Shown: positions 8,006-16,217 of the stretch, in pieces
How positions within the stretch are numbered: the first letter of the stretch is position 1
How the letters are laid out: each line of letters starts with the position of its first letter
NCBI RefSeq assembly: GCF_030009775.1
Contig: NZ_JASCTH010000024.1
Location: 112,295-176,294, forward strand
DNA length: 64,000 nucleotides
From: Actinoplanes sandaracinus
GTDB taxonomy: Bacteria; Actinomycetota; Actinomycetes; Mycobacteriales; Micromonosporaceae
Reading direction: 5' to 3'
Notes under the pieces: model-generated
Seen by the model: only the letters and a program-made list of their open reading frames with translations
Databases searched by the model: none
What the model was told of the DNA's origin: nothing
Program-made: the position numbers and the translations under genes

Positions 8006-8036
8006 ATGATGGAGTCTTCCCCAGGGGACGGGTAAA
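8006..8036 (-). promoter_or_regulatory. MerR-type autoregulated promoter with 19-bp spacer
   Basis: Read on the minus strand: -35 TTTACC (8031-8036), a 19-nt spacer (8012-8030) carrying the CCCCTGGGG dyad, then -10 CATCAT (8006-8011), and 7 nt to the ATG at 7998. A 19-bp spacer with a central dyad is the hallmark of MerR-activated promoters. The start would be leaderless or nearly so. Confidence 0.65.
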
Positions 8037-8053
8037 GAGGGCAGACTGAGCGG

Positions 8054-9121
8054 ATGCGTCTTCCGCTGAACCCGCCGGTCAAGCCGATGCTCGCCAAGCC
8101 CGTCGCGGAGATCCCGCCCGGCCAGGTCTACGAGCCCAAATGGGACGGATTCCGGTCGATCGTGTTCCGCGACGGCGACGAGGTGGAGATCGGCAGCCGC
8201 AACGAGAAGCCGATGACCCGCTACTTCCCGGAAGTGGTGGAGGCGGTGCTGGCGAACTTCCCGGAGCGGGTGGTGATCGACGGCGAGGTGATCGTCGCCG
8301 ACACCGCGCGGAACTCGCTCGATTTCGAGGCCCTCCAGCAGCGCATCCATCCGGCGGCCAGCCGGGTGAAGCTGCTCGCCGAGCGGACTCCGGCGAGCTT
8401 CGTCGCCTTCGACCTGCTGGCGCTCGGTGACGAGGACCTGACCGAGCGGCCGTTCAGCGAGCGGCGTGACCGGCTCGTGGAGATCCTCAAGGACGCGAAA
8501 CCTCCGGTGTACGTGACTCCCGCGACCGATGATCTGGAGACCGCCCGCCGGTGGTTCGCCCAGTTCGAGGGCGCCGGGCTCGACGGCCTGATCGCGAAGG
8601 CCGGTGATCTCACCTATCAACCGGACAAGCGGGTGATGACGAAGATCAAGCACAAGCGGACGGCCGACTGCGTGGTGGCCGGTTACCGGGTGCACAAGTC
8701 GGCGGAGAACCGGATCGGCTCGCTGCTGCTGGGCCTGCACGACGAGCGCGGCGTCCTGGTGAGTGTCGGGGTGATCGGCTCGTTCTCGGTGAAGGTGCGC
8801 GAGGAGCTGTTCGAACAGTTGCAGCCGCTGGTCACCACGTTCGAGGGGCATCCGTGGAACTGGGCGGCGCACGAGCAGGGCGAGCGCACTCCGCGGAAGA
8901 ACGAGGTGAGCCGGTGGAACGCGGGCAAGGACCTGTCGTTCACGCCGCTGCGGCCGGAGCGGGTGGTCGAGGTCCGCTACGACTACATGGAGGGCGTCCG
9001 TTTCCGGCACACCGCCCAGTTCGAACGGTGGCGACCCGACCGCGACCCGCTGACCTGCACTTACGAGCAGTTGGAGCGGCCGGTTCGGTTCGACTTGGCC
9101 GAGGTGCTGACCAGCCGCTGA
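8054..9121 (+). CDS. ligC: ATP-dependent DNA ligase, LigC type (adenylation plus OB domains)
   Basis: 355 residues. Nucleotidyltransferase motif I is EPKWDGFR with adenylated Lys at residue 29. Motif III (FVAFDLLALGDED), motif IV (DGLIAKAGDLTY) and motif V (TKIKHKRTADCVVAGYR) follow, then an OB fold to the C-terminus. No polymerase or nuclease domain is attached, so this is LigC-like rather than LigD. The family seals nicks in backup DNA repair, including short-gap base-excision repair in mycobacteria. Divergent from the MerR operon. A separate LigD-type polymerase lies 3.5 kb away. Confidence 0.93.
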   Translation: MRLPLNPPVKPMLAKPVAEIPPGQVYEPKWDGFRSIVFRDGDEVEIGSRNEKPMTRYFPEVVEAVLANFPERVVIDGEVIVADTARNSLDFEALQQRIHPAASRVKLLAERTPASFVAFDLLALGDEDLTERPFSERRDRLVEILKDAKPPVYVTPATDDLETARRWFAQFEGAGLDGLIAKAGDLTYQPDKRVMTKIKHKRTADCVVAGYRVHKSAENRIGSLLLGLHDERGVLVSVGVIGSFSVKVREELFEQLQPLVTTFEGHPWNWAAHEQGERTPRKNEVSRWNAGKDLSFTPLRPERVVEVRYDYMEGVRFRHTAQFERWRPDRDPLTCTYEQLERPVRFDLAEVLTSR

Positions 9122-9144
9122 CCGGCCGGGCGCCGGCGACCGGA

Positions 9145-9150
9145 TAGGGT
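9145..9150 (+). promoter_or_regulatory. Leaderless-type -10 element
   Basis: TAGGGT ends 6 nt before the GTG at 9157, and no Shine-Dalgarno is present. The geometry fits a transcript starting at the start codon. Confidence 0.55.
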
Positions 9151-9156
9151 CGTTGC

Positions 9157-10719
9157 GTGGATCGTCGCTCGCGCCTGGTGGTCGCTCTCCTCTCCGTCCT
9201 GCTCCTGGCGGCGGGGTGCACCCTGCCGTCGTTCGCGCCGGAGGGCTCCGACGAGCCGGCGACGGGCGGCGCCAGCCCCGCCGTGTCCGCGCCGGCGGCG
9301 AAGTGGAAACCGTGCCCCGACGTGCCCGAGGACCGGGTCGGCCGGGCCGCGCCGGGGATGAGATACGACTGCGCGACCGTGACGGTGCCGCGGGACTGGG
9401 CGGCGCCGGCGGGCGGCGAGACCTACGGCATCGACCTCATCCGGATCCGGTCCGACCGGCAGAAGGCGGGGGACCGGATCGGCTCGCTGCTGCTCAACCC
9501 GGGCGGCCCCGGCGGCTCCGGCATCGACGTCGCGGTCTACCTGTCGTTCGGGGAGAAGATGGGCGGGCTGCCCACCGCGGTCACCGACAAGTTCGACATC
9601 GTCGGCTTCGACCCGCGCGGGGTGGGCGAGTCAGACGCGGTGAAGTGCATCAGCTCCAAGGACCAGGACGCCTACTTCGCCGCCGAGCCCGACCCGGCGA
9701 GCCAGGCCGCGTTCGACGAGATCGCGGCGCTTCACAAGAGGATCGCCGACGCGTGCGCGCAGAAGTACGGTGACCGGCTGCGCACCTTCTCCACCGAGCA
9801 GGCGGCCCGCGACCTGGACGCGCTGCGCTCCGCGGTCGGCGACGAGAAACTGACCTATCTCGGTTACTCGTACGGCACACTGCTCGGCGCCACCTACGCG
9901 CAGCTCTTCCCGAAGAACGTGCGGGCTCTGGTCCTGGACGGCGCGGTCGACCCGACCGAGGGTTTCGTCTCCGGCTCCGAGCAGCAGGCGAAAGGCTTCG
10001 AGCGGGCGTTCACCAACTTCACCAAGTGGTGCTCGCAGAACGCGGGCAAGTGCCCGATCGCACCGGACGCCCGGGGCGCGGTGACCGACGCGCTGGCCAA
10101 GGCGAAGGCGTCACCGGTGCGTGGTTCGGACGGGCGGGAGGCGACCGCGGGCTGGATCTTCGTCGGGTTGATCTCGTCGCTCTACACCGAGACCGGCTGG
10201 ACCAGCCTGGCCGAGGCGATCGACAGCCTGCAGACCGGCGACGCCGAGGGCATCTTCGAGCTGGCCGACCAGTACGCCGAACGCGAACTGGACGGCACCT
10301 ACTCCAACCTCTTCGACGCGAACCTGACGGTCAACTGCGCGGACACCGACGCCGCGCCGACCGCCGAGGAGGTCCGGCGGCTGCAGGGCGAGTGGCGCAC
10401 GAAGTACCCGCTGTTCGGTGCGGCCCTGGCGGTCGGGATGCTGCCGTGCACCTACTGGTCGGGGCAGCGCGATCCGTACCCGGTGGGCAAGGCCGAGGGC
10501 GCCCCGCCGATCGTGGTGGTGGGCACGACCGGTGACCCCGCGACGCCGTACGAGAACACCGCCGACCTGGCGAAGATGCTGGGTGTCGGCCACGTGCTGA
10601 CGTGGGAGGGCGAGGGCCACACCGCCTACCCGTCGACGACCTGCATCAAGACCGCGGTCGACAGTTACCTCATCGATCTGAAGGTGCCACAGGAGGGCCT
10701 GCGCTGCCCTCTGAAGTGA
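9157..10719 (+). CDS. Secreted lipoprotein alpha/beta-hydrolase, S33 (tripeptidyl aminopeptidase) family
   Basis: 520 residues. The N-terminus is a lipoprotein signal (RRSRLVVALLSVLLLAAGC) with lipobox LAAGC and lipidated Cys at 21. The hydrolase core has the oxyanion loop LLNPGGPGGSG, nucleophile GYSYGT (Ser near 238), and a C-terminal segment (VVVGTTGDPATPYENT, then GEGHTAYPS) supplying Asp and His. This matches the SlpD/SlpE and tripeptidyl aminopeptidase family that trims N-terminal peptides outside the cell. The last 50 nt overlap the convergent K+ channel gene. Confidence 0.92.
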   Translation: MDRRSRLVVALLSVLLLAAGCTLPSFAPEGSDEPATGGASPAVSAPAAKWKPCPDVPEDRVGRAAPGMRYDCATVTVPRDWAAPAGGETYGIDLIRIRSDRQKAGDRIGSLLLNPGGPGGSGIDVAVYLSFGEKMGGLPTAVTDKFDIVGFDPRGVGESDAVKCISSKDQDAYFAAEPDPASQAAFDEIAALHKRIADACAQKYGDRLRTFSTEQAARDLDALRSAVGDEKLTYLGYSYGTLLGATYAQLFPKNVRALVLDGAVDPTEGFVSGSEQQAKGFERAFTNFTKWCSQNAGKCPIAPDARGAVTDALAKAKASPVRGSDGREATAGWIFVGLISSLYTETGWTSLAEAIDSLQTGDAEGIFELADQYAERELDGTYSNLFDANLTVNCADTDAAPTAEEVRRLQGEWRTKYPLFGAALAVGMLPCTYWSGQRDPYPVGKAEGAPPIVVVGTTGDPATPYENTADLAKMLGVGHVLTWEGEGHTAYPSTTCIKTAVDSYLIDLKVPQEGLRCPLK

Positions 10720-11125
10720 TCCTCTGACGGGCGGCCAACTCCTCCAGCAGCGCCCTGGTGACCCGCAGGTTCTCCTTGAGTTCTTCCTGCTCCTCGTGGT
10801 GGAACGCGTCGTTGTTCACGATCAGCTTGCTGGCGAAGTGGGCGGTGATCAGCGGAATCACGAGCAGGACCATGGCCGAGATGAGGATCGCCGCCATGAT
10901 CCGGGCCTGCCAGGTCTCGGGCGAGTGGTCGCCGTACCCGACGGTGGAGGCGGTGACCACGGCCCACCAGATCGAGTCCCCGAACGTCTCGTCCTCGAGA
11001 GGGGCGTAGAGGGTGCCGCAGATCAGGATCAGGACCGAGTAGGTGAGAAGCAGTCTCTTCGGCGAGTTGGCCAGCCAGACCAGCCCGCCGTACAGCAGCC
11101 GGGGCAGGATGAGCAGCGCGTTCAT
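10670..11125 (-). CDS. Two-transmembrane potassium channel family protein
   Basis: 151 residues. Two hydrophobic helices (LLLTYSVLILICGTLY and IMAAILISAMVLLVIPLI) flank a pore helix and the K+ selectivity filter TVGYGD (about residue 70). The C-terminal about 50 residues are a charged cytoplasmic helix (EEQEELKENLRVTRALLEEL), probably a coiled coil, with no RCK domain. The protein is KcsA-like in size and would form a tetramer. The 3' end overlaps the S33 hydrolase gene by 50 nt, tail to tail. A CACGAT hexamer lies 6 nt before the ATG. Confidence 0.9.
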   Translation of the reverse strand: MNALLILPRLLYGGLVWLANSPKRLLLTYSVLILICGTLYAPLEDETFGDSIWWAVVTASTVGYGDHSPETWQARIMAAILISAMVLLVIPLITAHFASKLIVNNDAFHHEEQEELKENLRVTRALLEELAARQRITSEGSAGPPVAPSDR

Positions 11126-11181
11126 CCCGTCATCGTGCCCGAGGCGAACGGCTCCCGGCAGCCCGTGACAGGCTTTCGATC

Positions 11182-11637
11182 ATGCAGATCAGGATCGCCA
11201 CCCGCGCCGATGTCCCCGCCGTTCTCAACCTCCTCGCCGACGACGACATCAGCAGGGACCGGGGCTTCGGAGTCGTACCGGAGGAGGTGGACGCCGCCGT
11301 CTGGGCCGCCTTCGAGGCCATCGACGCCGATGACCGCAACGAACTGGTCGTCGCGGAGGAGAACGGCGAGGTCATCGGCACCTGCCAGCTCACCTTCATC
11401 CCCGGGCTGAGCCGGGGCGGCGCCGAGCGCCTGCTGATCGAGGCCGTCCGGATCCGGTCGGACCAGCGCGGGCGAGGACTCGGCGGGGACCTGATCCGGT
11501 GGACGGTCGAGCGGGCCCGGGAGCGCGGCTGCCGGATCGTGCAGCTGACCACGGACAAGCGGCGGACCGACGCGCACCGCTTTTACGCCGCGCTCGGCTT
11601 CGAGGCCTCCCACGAGGGGATGAAGCTAACGCTGTGA
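11182..11637 (+). CDS. GNAT family N-acetyltransferase
   Basis: 151 residues, a single GNAT fold. The acetyl-CoA-binding motif A is the RSDQRGRGLGGDLIRW segment (Q/RxxGxG/A). The C-terminus has the usual HRFYAALGFEASHEGMKL ending. The acceptor is unknown. The last 12 nt overlap the convergent LigD-polymerase gene. Confidence 0.9.
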   Translation: MQIRIATRADVPAVLNLLADDDISRDRGFGVVPEEVDAAVWAAFEAIDADDRNELVVAEENGEVIGTCQLTFIPGLSRGGAERLLIEAVRIRSDQRGRGLGGDLIRWTVERARERGCRIVQLTTDKRRTDAHRFYAALGFEASHEGMKLTL

Positions 11638-12651
11638 TTTCAGGTCGCGGTCCTTGGAGGGCTGCACCCGCTTGGGTTCGCCGGGCATCTTCGGATGATC
11701 CGGCGGGTACGGCAGATCGCCGAGGCCGTCCCGCTCGTCGCGCTCGACCCACTCCAGGAGCGGGCTGAGGTCGTACGCCACGTCGTCGATGCCGGCGTGC
11801 GGGTCGCCCACCTTCGCGAACCGGTCGGGCATGGTGCGCAGGTCGAAGTCGTCGGGCTCGGCCTGCGCGAGCTCGTCCCAGGTGACCGGGGCGGAGGCGG
11901 TGGCCCGGGCGTTGGCGCGCAGCGAGTACGCGCAGGCGATGGTGCGGTCCCGGGCCATCTGGTTGTAGTCGAGGAAGACCCGCTCGCCGCGTTCCTCCTT
12001 CCACCAGGAGGTGGTGATGCCGGCCGGGTTACGGCGCTCCACCTCGCGGGCCAGGGCGATGGCGGCCCGCCGCACGTCCACGAAGGACCAGCGGGGCTCG
12101 ATCCGCACGTAGACGTGCACACCCCGGCCGCCGGAGGTCTTCGGATAGCCGGTCCAGCCGAGGTCGGCGAGCACCTCGCGGACCACGCCGGCGGTGGCGA
12201 CCACGTCGCCGAAACCGGTGCCGGGCTGCGGGTCGAGGTCGATGCGCAGCTCGTCGGGCTCGTCGGGGGCGCCGGCGCGCACCGGCCAGGGGTGGAACAC
12301 GACGGTGCCCATCTGGGCGGCCCAGGCGACGTGGGCCAGGTCGGCCGGGCTGAGCTCGTCGGCCGTACGCGTGCTGGGGAATGTGATCGTCGCGGTGTGG
12401 ATCCAGTCGGGAACGCCGCGGGTGGGGATCCGTTTCTGGTAGAACGCCTCGCCCTCGATGCCGTCGGGGAAGCGCTGGAGGGTGGTGGGGCGGTCCCGCA
12501 GCGCTCGCAGGATGCCGTCGCCCACCGCCAGGTAGTACTCGAAGACGTCTCGCTTGGTGAATCCACGCCCGGGGAAGATCACCTTGTCCGGGCTGCTCAG
12601 GCGCACCGTGTGGCCGGCGATCTGGTGTTCTTCGGCAGCGGCTTTCGGCAT
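11626..12651 (-). CDS. Stand-alone LigD-type polymerase domain (primase-polymerase, NHEJ)
   Basis: 341 residues corresponding to the polymerase module of bacterial LigD, with no ligase or phosphoesterase part. Visible motifs: VIFPGRGFTKRDVFEYY near the N-terminus, LRIDLDPQPGTGF (metal-binding acidic pair), and TSGGRGVHVYVRIEP. The family performs template-dependent and terminal nucleotide addition, preferring ribonucleotides, at double-strand breaks with Ku. No ku gene is in the window. A -10-like TAGGCT (12658-12663) sits 6 nt before the ATG. The 3' end overlaps the GNAT gene by 12 nt. Confidence 0.92.
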   Translation of the reverse strand: MPKAAAEEHQIAGHTVRLSSPDKVIFPGRGFTKRDVFEYYLAVGDGILRALRDRPTTLQRFPDGIEGEAFYQKRIPTRGVPDWIHTATITFPSTRTADELSPADLAHVAWAAQMGTVVFHPWPVRAGAPDEPDELRIDLDPQPGTGFGDVVATAGVVREVLADLGWTGYPKTSGGRGVHVYVRIEPRWSFVDVRRAAIALAREVERRNPAGITTSWWKEERGERVFLDYNQMARDRTIACAYSLRANARATASAPVTWDELAQAEPDDFDLRTMPDRFAKVGDPHAGIDDVAYDLSPLLEWVERDERDGLGDLPYPPDHPKMPGEPKRVQPSKDRDLKSQR

Positions 12652-12657
12652 GCCCCG

Positions 12658-12663
12658 AGCCTA
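12658..12663 (-). promoter_or_regulatory. Leaderless-type -10 element
   Basis: Minus-strand TAGGCT, 6 nt before the ATG at 12651, with no SD. Confidence 0.55.
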
Positions 12664-12680
12664 TGCCCTCCGAACGCCTG

Positions 12681-12708
12681 CAGGCCGCCCGGCGAACCGG
12701 GCGGCCTG
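12681..12708 (-). terminator. Hairpin terminator after the LPLTG gene
   Basis: A perfect 12-bp GC-rich stem (CAGGCCGCCCGG with its complement) around a CGAA tetraloop. It lies just after the stop of the LPLTG protein gene and before the LigD-polymerase start. There is no U-tract, as is common for actinomycete terminators. Confidence 0.75.
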
Positions 12709-12728
12709 GCGCTGAGTATGCGACTTCG

Positions 12729-13280
12729 TCAGGCGTTGCGGCGGCGACGGGTGTACCAGACGGCCGCGGCGCCACCGGCGAGCATCAGGCCGCCGAGGGC
12801 CAGAGTGCCACCGAGGGGAGCCCCGGTGAGCGGCAGCGTCCCGCCCGAGCTGACGCCGGCGCCGCCGGCGGTGCGGGTCGCGGTCGGCGTGACGGCCTCG
12901 GAGGCGACGCCGACGGGCGGGATCTCCTTGACGGTGCCGGTGGGCGGAGTGGCCGTCTCCGACGGGCCCGGGCTGGAGATGATCCCCGGGGTGTAGCCGG
13001 GACGTCCCCGGGTCGGTCCGGTGGTGGTGGGCGTGGCGGCCTTGAGTGATCCGGTGGGGGCCGGGGTGGTGGCGGCGGGGCCGCCCGGCGCCTGCGGGGC
13101 CTCCTTGACGGTGCCGCCATAGCCCGGGTTGCCGCGCTGGTCGCCGGTATCAGGGCTGGGCACCGTGGACGCGTGCGCGGGCTTCAGAGCCGCATCAGTT
13201 GCCATGGCGGGGGCGCCGCCGAGGGCGAGTGCAGCGAGAACAGTGGCACCGACGGTGGGGAGCCGACGCGTAAAGCTCAT
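12729..13280 (-). CDS. Sortase-anchored (LPLTG) cell wall protein, Pro/Thr-rich
   Basis: 183 residues. An N-terminal signal peptide (basic start, VGATVLAALALGG, cleavage probably after AMA) is followed by an extended Pro/Thr/Gly-rich region that contains two GTVKE phrases (residues 56-60 and 115-119). The end has a full sortase signal: LPLTG at 149-153, a hydrophobic helix, and RRRRNA tail. It is therefore predicted to be exported and covalently attached to peptidoglycan. The body is too simple for enzymatic activity, so a spacer or surface role is likely. No sortase gene is in the window. Confidence 0.85.
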   Translation of the reverse strand: MSFTRRLPTVGATVLAALALGGAPAMATDAALKPAHASTVPSPDTGDQRGNPGYGGTVKEAPQAPGGPAATTPAPTGSLKAATPTTTGPTRGRPGYTPGIISSPGPSETATPPTGTVKEIPPVGVASEAVTPTATRTAGGAGVSSGGTLPLTGAPLGGTLALGGLMLAGGAAAVWYTRRRRNA

Positions 13281-13379
13281 GAGGGAGTATCCGTTCTGTC
13301 GCGGAAGGTACGTTCCATGTTCGCACGGGAGCTTAGCGGTAATCGCCCGTTTTACCCGGAAACATCCTACGGCGGGTCT

Positions 13380-13859
13380 TCAGCCCGGAAGACCACCGAA
13401 ACGGTGACTCCGCCACAAATGGGACAGAGCGAACACTTTGAACTCAAACTGCGGATCCGCAGCGAAGAGCCCCCCGCTGTACGGGGCGTGCAGTTGCACA
13501 CTGGCGCCGGAATCCAGGTAGACCGAGACCACGGTGCGCCGGCCCCGCCGCTCCGCCCGCAGGTCCACCACCCGGCTCCAGGGGGCCTCCCCCTCCTCGA
13601 ACACCGACGAGGTACGGATGCCGCCCTCCCCGACCTCGACCCCGGTCCGCCGCCCGGCCACCATGCCGGCCACGGCCCCGAGCAGGAGCGGCCCGAGGAC
13701 CAGTGCCGCCCACATCCATCCGGGTGGCCCCGACCCGAAGAGCGCGACGGTCACCCCCGTCGTGAGGCTCGCCACCGCGCCGAGGGCGCCGAGGTAGAGA
13801 CCGTGGCCGAGAACCTGCTGGTTGGTCGGCCGGAACTTCGCCGGTGATGCACCTTCCAT
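13380..13859 (-). CDS. Membrane protein with a PH-like cytoplasmic domain
   Basis: 159 residues from the ATG at 13859. Two hydrophobic helices (LYLGALGAVASLTTGVTVAL and WAALVLGPLLLGAVAGMVAG) are followed by a beta-rich C-terminal half (GVEVGEGGIRTSSVFEEGE, then VVSVYLDSGASVQLHAPY) resembling bacterial PH-like domains that follow a helix pair. No SD is obvious and the exact start is uncertain. Function unknown. Divergent from msrB. Confidence 0.7.
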   Translation of the reverse strand: MEGASPAKFRPTNQQVLGHGLYLGALGAVASLTTGVTVALFGSGPPGWMWAALVLGPLLLGAVAGMVAGRRTGVEVGEGGIRTSSVFEEGEAPWSRVVDLRAERRGRRTVVSVYLDSGASVQLHAPYSGGLFAADPQFEFKVFALSHLWRSHRFGGLPG

Positions 13860-13910
13860 AGAGGTCTCAACCGGCGTGACCGTCGCCGCCGGCGCACCGG
13901 GCGTGCGACG

Positions 13911-13916
13911 TACGGT
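13911..13916 (+). promoter_or_regulatory. Leaderless-type -10 element of msrB
   Basis: TACGGT ends 7 nt before the ATG at 13924; no SD. Confidence 0.5.
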
Positions 13917-13923
13917 TGATGGC

Positions 13924-14322
13924 ATGACAACCGATCTACCGACCACCGAGGACGAGTGGCGGATCCGTCTCACGCCCGCCGAATTCCGGGTGCTCCGCGA
14001 GGCCGGCACGGAGGCGCCGTGGACCGGCGAGTACGTCGACACCAAGACCGAGGGGGTTTACGACTGCCGGGCCTGCGGCGCGCAGCTCTACCCCAGTGAC
14101 ACCAAGTTCGACAGCCATTGCGGCTGGCCGTCGTTCGACGACGCCATCCCGGGCGCGGTCAAGGAGATCGAGGACCGCACGCACGGGATGGTCCGTGTCG
14201 AGATCAGGTGCGCCCGCTGCGACTCGCACCTGGGCCACGTGTTCCGGGGTGAGGGCTTCACCGCGAAGAACACCCGGCACTGCGTGAACAGCCTCTCGAT
14301 CAGGCTGGATCCCGCCGTCTGA
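13924..14322 (+). CDS. msrB: Peptide-methionine (R)-S-oxide reductase MsrB
   Basis: 132 residues. MsrB hallmarks are complete: two CxxC zinc-binding pairs (CRAC and CARC), the substrate motif HCGWPSF, and the catalytic RHCVNSLSI near the C-terminus. It reduces methionine-R-sulfoxide in proteins using thioredoxin. It is a stand-alone MsrB without fused MsrA. The last 23 nt overlap the convergent folA gene. Confidence 0.97.
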   Translation: MTTDLPTTEDEWRIRLTPAEFRVLREAGTEAPWTGEYVDTKTEGVYDCRACGAQLYPSDTKFDSHCGWPSFDDAIPGAVKEIEDRTHGMVRVEIRCARCDSHLGHVFRGEGFTAKNTRHCVNSLSIRLDPAV

Positions 14323-14773
14323 GGTCCTCCACGACGTAAGCGACGCCGGTCGGCGCCTCGAACTCGGCGGTGCCGGTGACCACCCAGTCAGCGCCGAGTT
14401 CCGGCGCCAAGACGTCACCCGGCACCGCGAGGTCGATCCTCGTCCGCACGATGTGTCCGGCCCGCGGCAGGAAGGCGGCATAGATCTGCGCGCCGCCCAT
14501 CACCCAGAGGTCGTCCTGCTTCACGTCGTCCAGGGAGTGCGCCACCGTGGCGCCGGGCGCGGCCCAGGAGAGGTCCCGGGTGAGCACCACGTTCTCCCGG
14601 CCGGGCAGCGGCCGGACCGGCAACGAGTCCCAGGTGGCGCGGCCCATCACCACCGTGGCTCCGGTCGTGCGCTCCTTGAAGATCCGCTGCTCGCCGGGCA
14701 CCCGCCAGGGGATGGTGTTCCCGGCGCCGATCACCCGGTCATGGGCCTCGGCCCAGATCATGTGGATCGTCAT
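14300..14773 (-). CDS. folA: Dihydrofolate reductase
   Basis: 157 residues. The start (MTIHMIWAEAHDRVIG) has the Met20-loop segment, then NTIPWRVPGEQRIFKERT with the folate-contacting residues, MGRATWDSLP and the NADPH-binding VMGGAQIY. It regenerates tetrahydrofolate from the dihydrofolate produced by ThyA. Its ATG overlaps the thyA stop by 4 nt (ATGA), so the two are coupled. Confidence 0.96.
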   Translation of the reverse strand: MTIHMIWAEAHDRVIGAGNTIPWRVPGEQRIFKERTTGATVVMGRATWDSLPVRPLPGRENVVLTRDLSWAAPGATVAHSLDDVKQDDLWVMGGAQIYAAFLPRAGHIVRTRIDLAVPGDVLAPELGADWVVTGTAEFEAPTGVAYVVEDLRRRDPA

Positions 14774-15567
14774 ACCGCGACCGGGGCCTTGATCAGTGGG
14801 TGATGCCGGTAGTCGACCACGGTGAAGTCCGCGAACTCGTGGTCGAACAGACTCGCCCGCGGCGCGATCTCCACCTGCGGGAACGGGTACGGCTCGCGGG
14901 TGAGCTGCTCGCGCACCTGCTCGACGTGGTTGTCGTAGATGTGCACGTCGCCGCCCACCCAGATGAAGTCACCGGGTTCGAGACCGGCCTGAGCCGCCAT
15001 CATCCGGGTCAGCAGGGCGTAGCTGGCGATGTTGAACGGCACGCCCAGGAACAGGTCGGCGCTGCGCTGATAGAGCTGGCAGGAGAGCTTGCCGTCGGCC
15101 ACGTAGAACTGGAACAGCGCGTGGCACGGCGCCAGCGCCATGTCCGGGATGTCGGAGACGTTCCAGGCGGAGACGATCATCCGCCGTGAGTCCGGGTTCT
15201 TCCGGATGGTGTCGAGGACCTCGGAGATCTGGTCGACGTCCCCGCGAGCGGAAGGCCAGGAACGCCACTGCTTGCCGTAGACCGGGCCCAGCTCACCGTC
15301 GGCGCCGGCCCACTCGTCCCAGATCGTGACTCCCTGCTCGCGCAGCCACCGCACGTTGGTGTCGCCGCGGAGGAACCAGAGCAGCTCCACCGCCAGCGAC
15401 TTGAAGTGCACCCGTTTGGTGGTGATCAGCGGGAAACCCTGCGACAGGTCGTATCGCAGGGTTTCGCCGAAGACACTGCGCGTCCCCGTCCCGGTGCGGT
15501 CGCTCTTGGGAGTGCCCGTCTCCAGGACGCGCCGCAGGAGAGCCTCGTATTGGGTGTCGACAGCCAT
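14770..15567 (-). CDS. thyA: Thymidylate synthase
   Basis: 265 residues, normal length. The catalytic Cys is in ALAPCHALFQFYV, with the folate-binding QRSADLFLGVPFNIASY segment and C-terminal KAPVAV. It methylates dUMP to dTMP using 5,10-methylene-THF and produces DHF, which the coupled folA recycles. TAGTTT lies 6 nt before the ATG with no SD, a leaderless arrangement. Confidence 0.97.
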   Translation of the reverse strand: MAVDTQYEALLRRVLETGTPKSDRTGTGTRSVFGETLRYDLSQGFPLITTKRVHFKSLAVELLWFLRGDTNVRWLREQGVTIWDEWAGADGELGPVYGKQWRSWPSARGDVDQISEVLDTIRKNPDSRRMIVSAWNVSDIPDMALAPCHALFQFYVADGKLSCQLYQRSADLFLGVPFNIASYALLTRMMAAQAGLEPGDFIWVGGDVHIYDNHVEQVREQLTREPYPFPQVEIAPRASLFDHEFADFTVVDYRHHPLIKAPVAV

Positions 15568-15573
15568 GCCGTA

Positions 15574-15579
15574 AAACTA
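15574..15579 (-). promoter_or_regulatory. Leaderless-type -10 element of thyA-folA
   Basis: Minus-strand TAGTTT, 6 nt before the thyA ATG at 15567; no SD. Confidence 0.55.
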
Positions 15580-16179
15580 GCGGAGCTTCCCGCCGATGCT
15601 CACGACCCGGCGCGCGAGGTGATCCAGGGCGGCGAACTGCACCTCGGTCAGCGGGGCGTCGTTGCTGCCGCCGGTGACGTGCGAGACGCCGTACGGGTTG
15701 CCGTCGGCGAACTTCAGCGGATCGGTGTATCCGGGCGCCACCACCACGCCACCGAAGTGGTAGATGGTGTTGTAGAGCGCCAGCAGCGTCGACTCCTGCC
15801 CGCCGTGCTCGGTCATCGACGCGGTGAACCCGGCGTACGCCTTGTTCGCCAGCCGGCCCTGCGCCCACTGCGGGCCGAGCGAGTCGATGAACTGCTTGAG
15901 CTGGCTGGAGACGTTGCCGTACCGCGTCGGTGTGCCGAAGAGCACCGCGTCGGCCCAGACCACGTCGTCCGCAGCCGCCTTCGGTTCGTCCTTGGTCCGG
16001 TCGAAGTGCTGGCTCCAGGCCGCGTTCGAGGCGATCGCCTCGGCGGGGGCCAGTTCCGGGACCTGGCGCACGCGCACCTCGGCGCCGGCCTTCTCGGCCG
16101 CCTCGCTCAGCCGCTGGGCCATGGCGTGGATGGTGCCGGTCGACGAGTAATAGATGATCGCGAGCTTGACGTCAGCCAT
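15577..16179 (-). CDS. wrbA: NAD(P)H:quinone oxidoreductase, WrbA family
   Basis: 200 residues, flavodoxin-like. The FMN phosphate loop is YYSSTGTIHAMA at the N-terminus. The FGTPTRYGN segment and the SMTEHGGQEST loop are typical of WrbA. It performs two-electron quinone reduction. A GGAG SD lies upstream of the ATG at 16179. The stop lies 10 nt before thyA on the same strand, so thyA could also be read from the wrbA transcript. Confidence 0.94.
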   Translation of the reverse strand: MADVKLAIIYYSSTGTIHAMAQRLSEAAEKAGAEVRVRQVPELAPAEAIASNAAWSQHFDRTKDEPKAAADDVVWADAVLFGTPTRYGNVSSQLKQFIDSLGPQWAQGRLANKAYAGFTASMTEHGGQESTLLALYNTIYHFGGVVVAPGYTDPLKFADGNPYGVSHVTGGSNDAPLTEVQFAALDHLARRVVSIGGKLR

Positions 16180-16217
16180 GACTCAAGCAGATCTCCTCGA
16201 CGGCGCCGCCGAAACGC

